The translations under genes were made by a program, and so were the position numbers. Of a stretch of 64,000 bases of DNA, positions 61,892-64,000 are shown piece after piece (position 1 is the stretch's first letter; each line of letters opens with the position of its first letter). The notes under the pieces are model-generated. The model worked only from the letters and a program-made list of their open reading frames with translations. It did not search any database and was not told the DNA's origin. The DNA comes from Shouchella patagoniensis (GTDB lineage Bacteria > Bacillota > Bacilli > Bacillales > Bacillaceae_D). The stretch lies in NCBI RefSeq assembly GCF_002019705.1, contig NZ_KV917377.1:62001-126000 (forward strand), written 5' to 3'.

Positions 61892-62067
61892 CAATCCTTG
61901 TTTTTATCTGCTTTATTTTGTTTTGGGGTGGGTAACGATTCTTCAATTTTCCCCCCTGAATGTGGGTCAACACGTCCACCATTTAATCCTTCATTAACAT
62001 AGCGATCTACGTCAAGCTCTAATTCTTTACGGCTATCAACATTATCATGTTTTTCATCATTTAGCAT
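61891..62067 (-). CDS. Small hydrophilic protein, 58 residues
   Basis: An ATG preceded by AGGAGGG opens a 58-codon frame that ends directly at a terminator. The product is highly charged (NDEKHDNVDSRKELELDVDRY) with a Gly/Pro-rich middle (GGRVDPHSGGK) and lysine-rich tail; no membrane segment or signal. It sits between the PucR-type gene and yheE. The family is not recognised. Confidence 0.75.
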   Translation of the reverse strand: MLNDEKHDNVDSRKELELDVDRYVNEGLNGGRVDPHSGGKIEESLPTPKQNKADKNKD

Positions 62068-62112
62068 GGACTGAACCCTCCTGGATCATAGCATGCCATC
62101 GAGGCACGTAGA

Positions 62113-62343
62113 TTATACGTTTGGTTGATGTTCAGATTCATACACATGGTAAAGCATGAGGTCATGAACTGCTTTTTTGAGTAATTCTTGTTTCGTTGGA
62201 TCATGTGGTCCTGTTTGCCATAAGATATCACCATTATAGTGATAAATTCCAGAAACAAAACGGCTCTCGAAATAACATGAAAAAGCCCATTTTTGTTTTC
62301 TACCGAAGACGGTAAGGGCTTTATATTGAAAATGAACGAGCAT
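62113..62343 (-). CDS. yheE: YheE-like protein (DUF5342)
   Basis: This 76-residue protein matches what I recall of B. subtilis YheE: an N-terminal VHFQYKALTVFGRKQKWAFS, then GIYHYNGDILW and a C-terminal helix VHDLMLYHVYE. Function is unknown. ATG at 62343 is eight bases after GGAGG; an alternative TTG two codons earlier is too close. It neighbours yheB and yheA as in B. subtilis. Confidence 0.82.
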   Translation of the reverse strand: MLVHFQYKALTVFGRKQKWAFSCYFESRFVSGIYHYNGDILWQTGPHDPTKQELLKKAVHDLMLYHVYESEHQPNV

Positions 62344-62451
62344 AAGCAAAACCTCCAGAGATTATTTGAAAGGGTTTTCATTAAATTTTAACATAAGCTG
62401 GTGTTTTCGTGTTTTAAAAAAATCGGCTATAATGTAGAAAAGATGAAATGA

Positions 62452-63639
62452 TTGATAAAAGGAGGCAGTCTGCTGGATGAATGCCAGCAGGCATTTAATG
62501 TGCATTGGATTTCTTTAGTTTTTTTATTAGCTGTAGTTGGAGCGATTGTTGGTGCTGTGACAAATGCGCTTGCTATAAGAATGCTTTTTCGGCCGCATCG
62601 AGCTTACTACATTGGAAAATGGCAGCTCCCTTTTACACCTGGCTTGCTGCCGCGTAGACAAAAAGAACTTTCCGTTCAGCTTGGAAATATTGTGGCAAAT
62701 CATTTACTAACTGCTGAGGGGTTAAGTAAAAAAATTGGGAGTGAATTGTTTTCAACAGAATTAAACAATTGGCTCCGTAATAAAGTTGAAAGCTGGTTAA
62801 AAAGTGAGCAAACGATTGAATCACTTTTAAAACCATTATTCTCACAGGATACTGGACGTGATCAACTTGTGATTCGTTCTAAATCTTGGTTAAAAACACG
62901 AATAATCCGTTACTTGCAAGAAAATCAATCAACTTCTGTTAAGAAGATTGTACCTGTCGAGCTACAGCTTAATGTGGCAACTAGGTTGCCTGAAGCAGCA
63001 GAGATGATTCTTAATAAGGCTAGCGCATACGTTGATAGTGAAGATGGAATAGAACGCATAAGTGCTATGATAAAACAATTTTTAGCTACAAAAGGGAAGC
63101 TTGGCGGAATGGTATCAATGTTTATCTCAAGTGATAAGCTTGTTGATATGGCCATTCCAGAGATTAGAAAATTTTTAGCGGATGAGCAGACAAATGAAAT
63201 GTTGCATGGGTTGCTTGCTAAAGAATGGAATACCTTTTTGGAAAAACCACTTTCAACTTTTTCTGCGGACATGTACGTTGAAACCATTGTTGATAAATTA
63301 ACTGATGGAATTCAAGGTCAAATACCGCTCTTAAATTGGTATGATACCCCTCTTCACCAATGGTCAGAACCATTTATCACACCGATCTCGGAAAAGTGGG
63401 CTCCAGAATTAGTGAAATTATTGACAGGATATATTCAGACAAATATTACAGGCATATTGAAGCAATTACGATTGGAAGAAGTAATTGAACAACAAGTAGC
63501 TTCTTTTTCAATGGCTCATTTGGAAAGTTTAATTATGGACATAACAAAGAAAGAATTACGGATGATCACTTTATTAGGAGGACTTATTGGTGGTATTGTT
63601 GGTCTTATTCAGGCGGTTATCGTTCATTTTTTCTATTAA
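62452..63639 (+). CDS. yheB: DUF445 membrane protein YheB
   Basis: This protein of up to 395 residues has an N-terminal membrane helix with the DUF445 signature (AIVGAVTNALAIRMLFRPHRA, then FTPGLLPRRQKEL), a long helical middle and a C-terminal membrane helix (LGGLIGGIVGLIQAVIVHFF). YheB is a spore-associated or membrane protein of unknown role. The start is unsettled: TTG at 62452 gives the full frame, but the best ribosome binding site (AAAGGAGG) lies after it and would serve a CTG at 62473; no ATG is available. A TATAAT lies at 62428-62433. Confidence 0.9.
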   Translation: MIKGGSLLDECQQAFNVHWISLVFLLAVVGAIVGAVTNALAIRMLFRPHRAYYIGKWQLPFTPGLLPRRQKELSVQLGNIVANHLLTAEGLSKKIGSELFSTELNNWLRNKVESWLKSEQTIESLLKPLFSQDTGRDQLVIRSKSWLKTRIIRYLQENQSTSVKKIVPVELQLNVATRLPEAAEMILNKASAYVDSEDGIERISAMIKQFLATKGKLGGMVSMFISSDKLVDMAIPEIRKFLADEQTNEMLHGLLAKEWNTFLEKPLSTFSADMYVETIVDKLTDGIQGQIPLLNWYDTPLHQWSEPFITPISEKWAPELVKLLTGYIQTNITGILKQLRLEEVIEQQVASFSMAHLESLIMDITKKELRMITLLGGLIGGIVGLIQAVIVHFFY

Positions 63640-63712
63640 ATTAGCCATATTGCGTGATTTCATTGTCTACACATGTTATAGTCGGTTGGACAAGTTATGA
63701 GGAGTGATCATT

Positions 63713-64000
63713 GTGAGCAATACGTACGATAAAGCACATGAACTAAAAGATGCACTAGCAGAAAGTGAAGAGTTCAAAGCGTTACATGTTTTACATGAAG
63801 AAATTGAAGCGGATGACATCGCTAAGAGAATGCTTGAGAATTTCCGTAAGCTTCAATTAGAGCTTCAGCAAAAGCAAATGCAAGGAATTCAAATTTCGGA
63901 AGAAGAAGCGCAACAAGCACAGCAACAATTTGAGCTTGTTCAGCAACACGAGCTTATTTCGAAGTTAATGGAAGCAGAGCAACAATTAAGTGTGATTATC
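63713..64000 (+). CDS. yheA: YlbF/YmcA-family protein YheA, 5' part (runs off the window)
   Basis: GTG at 63713, behind GAGGAGTGATC, opens a frame that stays open for 96 codons to the window end. The product is an alpha-helical, Gln/Glu-rich protein (YDKAHELKDALAESEEFKAL, then FRKLQLELQQKQMQGI and ELVQQHELISKLMEAEQQLS) of the YlbF/YmcA (Com_YlbF) family. B. subtilis YheA is about 117 residues, so perhaps 20 residues are missing here. It follows yheB after 73 bases, as in B. subtilis. Confidence 0.9.
   Translation, partial: MSNTYDKAHELKDALAESEEFKALHVLHEEIEADDIAKRMLENFRKLQLELQQKQMQGIQISEEEAQQAQQQFELVQQHELISKLMEAEQQLSVII

Noticed and set aside
62061-62381. Leftward open frame of 106 codons overlapping yheE
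   Set aside because: It overlaps yheE and the 58-codon gene in another frame, lacks a ribosome binding site and shows no family features.
1-64000. Search by eye for CRISPR arrays, tRNA or rRNA genes, insertion sequences and prophage genes
   Set aside because: No regularly spaced repeats, transposase or phage genes, or clover-leaf or rRNA sequences were seen; a tRNAscan and IS search would confirm this.

Overview
The window is a chromosomal segment of an endospore-forming member of the Bacillaceae. Support for this is the alpha/beta-type spore DNA-binding protein with a sigma-G-like promoter, the sporulation genes prkA, yhbH and spoVR, strong Gram-positive ribosome binding sites, and CcpA (cre), sigma-B, sigma-E and sigma-G type signals. 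Several neighbourhoods match the yhb, yhc and yhe regions of Bacillus subtilis (queG/yhbA, the yhbB amidase, trmL/cspR, pbpF, prkA, yhbH, yhcX, bmrC/bmrD, yheE, yheB, yheA), but in a rearranged order. An alkaliphile-type lineage (Shouchella or Alkalihalobacillus-like) is a guess. I see no rRNA, tRNA, CRISPR array, prophage or insertion sequence; this looks like core chromosome with lineage-specific genes.

Layout, 1-16 kb: the 3' part of metE; a cre-controlled cstA operon read leftward; an aldehyde dehydrogenase of the gabD type; a five-gene GntR/ABC exporter operon with a good candidate operator; an M42 peptidase; a sigma-B-type dps; a possible solo B3/4-domain gene; queG-ogt; a GNAT gene; an amidase; trmL; and small membrane-protein genes. 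16-27 kb: a class A penicillin-binding protein, prkA, signal peptidase I, a VOC protein, yhbH, a YitT-type protein, a large cytosolic right-handed beta-helix protein, a D-Ala-D-Ala carboxypeptidase and a sigma-B-type SDR gene.

27-46 kb: nagR divergent from nagAB with a dre-like operator; a DUF418 membrane protein; a probable four-gene operon nfrA, mtnE-like aminotransferase, FAH-family hydrolase and a glycerophosphodiesterase-like protein lacking two metal ligands; the leftward glycogen operon glgC-glgA-glgP without glgB or glgD; the GNAT-nitrilase fusion yhcX; then a YtkA-like gene, sfsA, a strongly diverged glpD homologue and pgcA. 46-64 kb: spoVR with a near-ideal sigma-E promoter; a heterodimeric bmrCD-type multidrug exporter; an aminotransferase; lemA-htpX; a cre-controlled acyl-CoA dehydrogenase / biotin-dependent carboxylase / enoyl-CoA hydratase operon of the yngJ-H-HB-F-E type (branched-chain acyl-CoA, probably leucine, breakdown); a spore SASP gene; msmX; a PucR-type regulator; and yheE, yheB and the 5' part of yheA.

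Functionally the window combines carbon-source choice (CcpA sites at cstA, the glycogen operon and the acyl-CoA operon; NagR at nagAB; MsmX as shared sugar-importer ATPase), stress and sporulation (PrkA, YhbH, SpoVR, SASP, Dps) and envelope work (class A PBP, carboxypeptidase, signal peptidase, HtpX). The most unusual items are the beta-helix protein, the two enzyme homologues with altered active sites (GDPD-like, GlpD-like), and the presence of all three members of the PrkA/YhbH/SpoVR module at separate positions.
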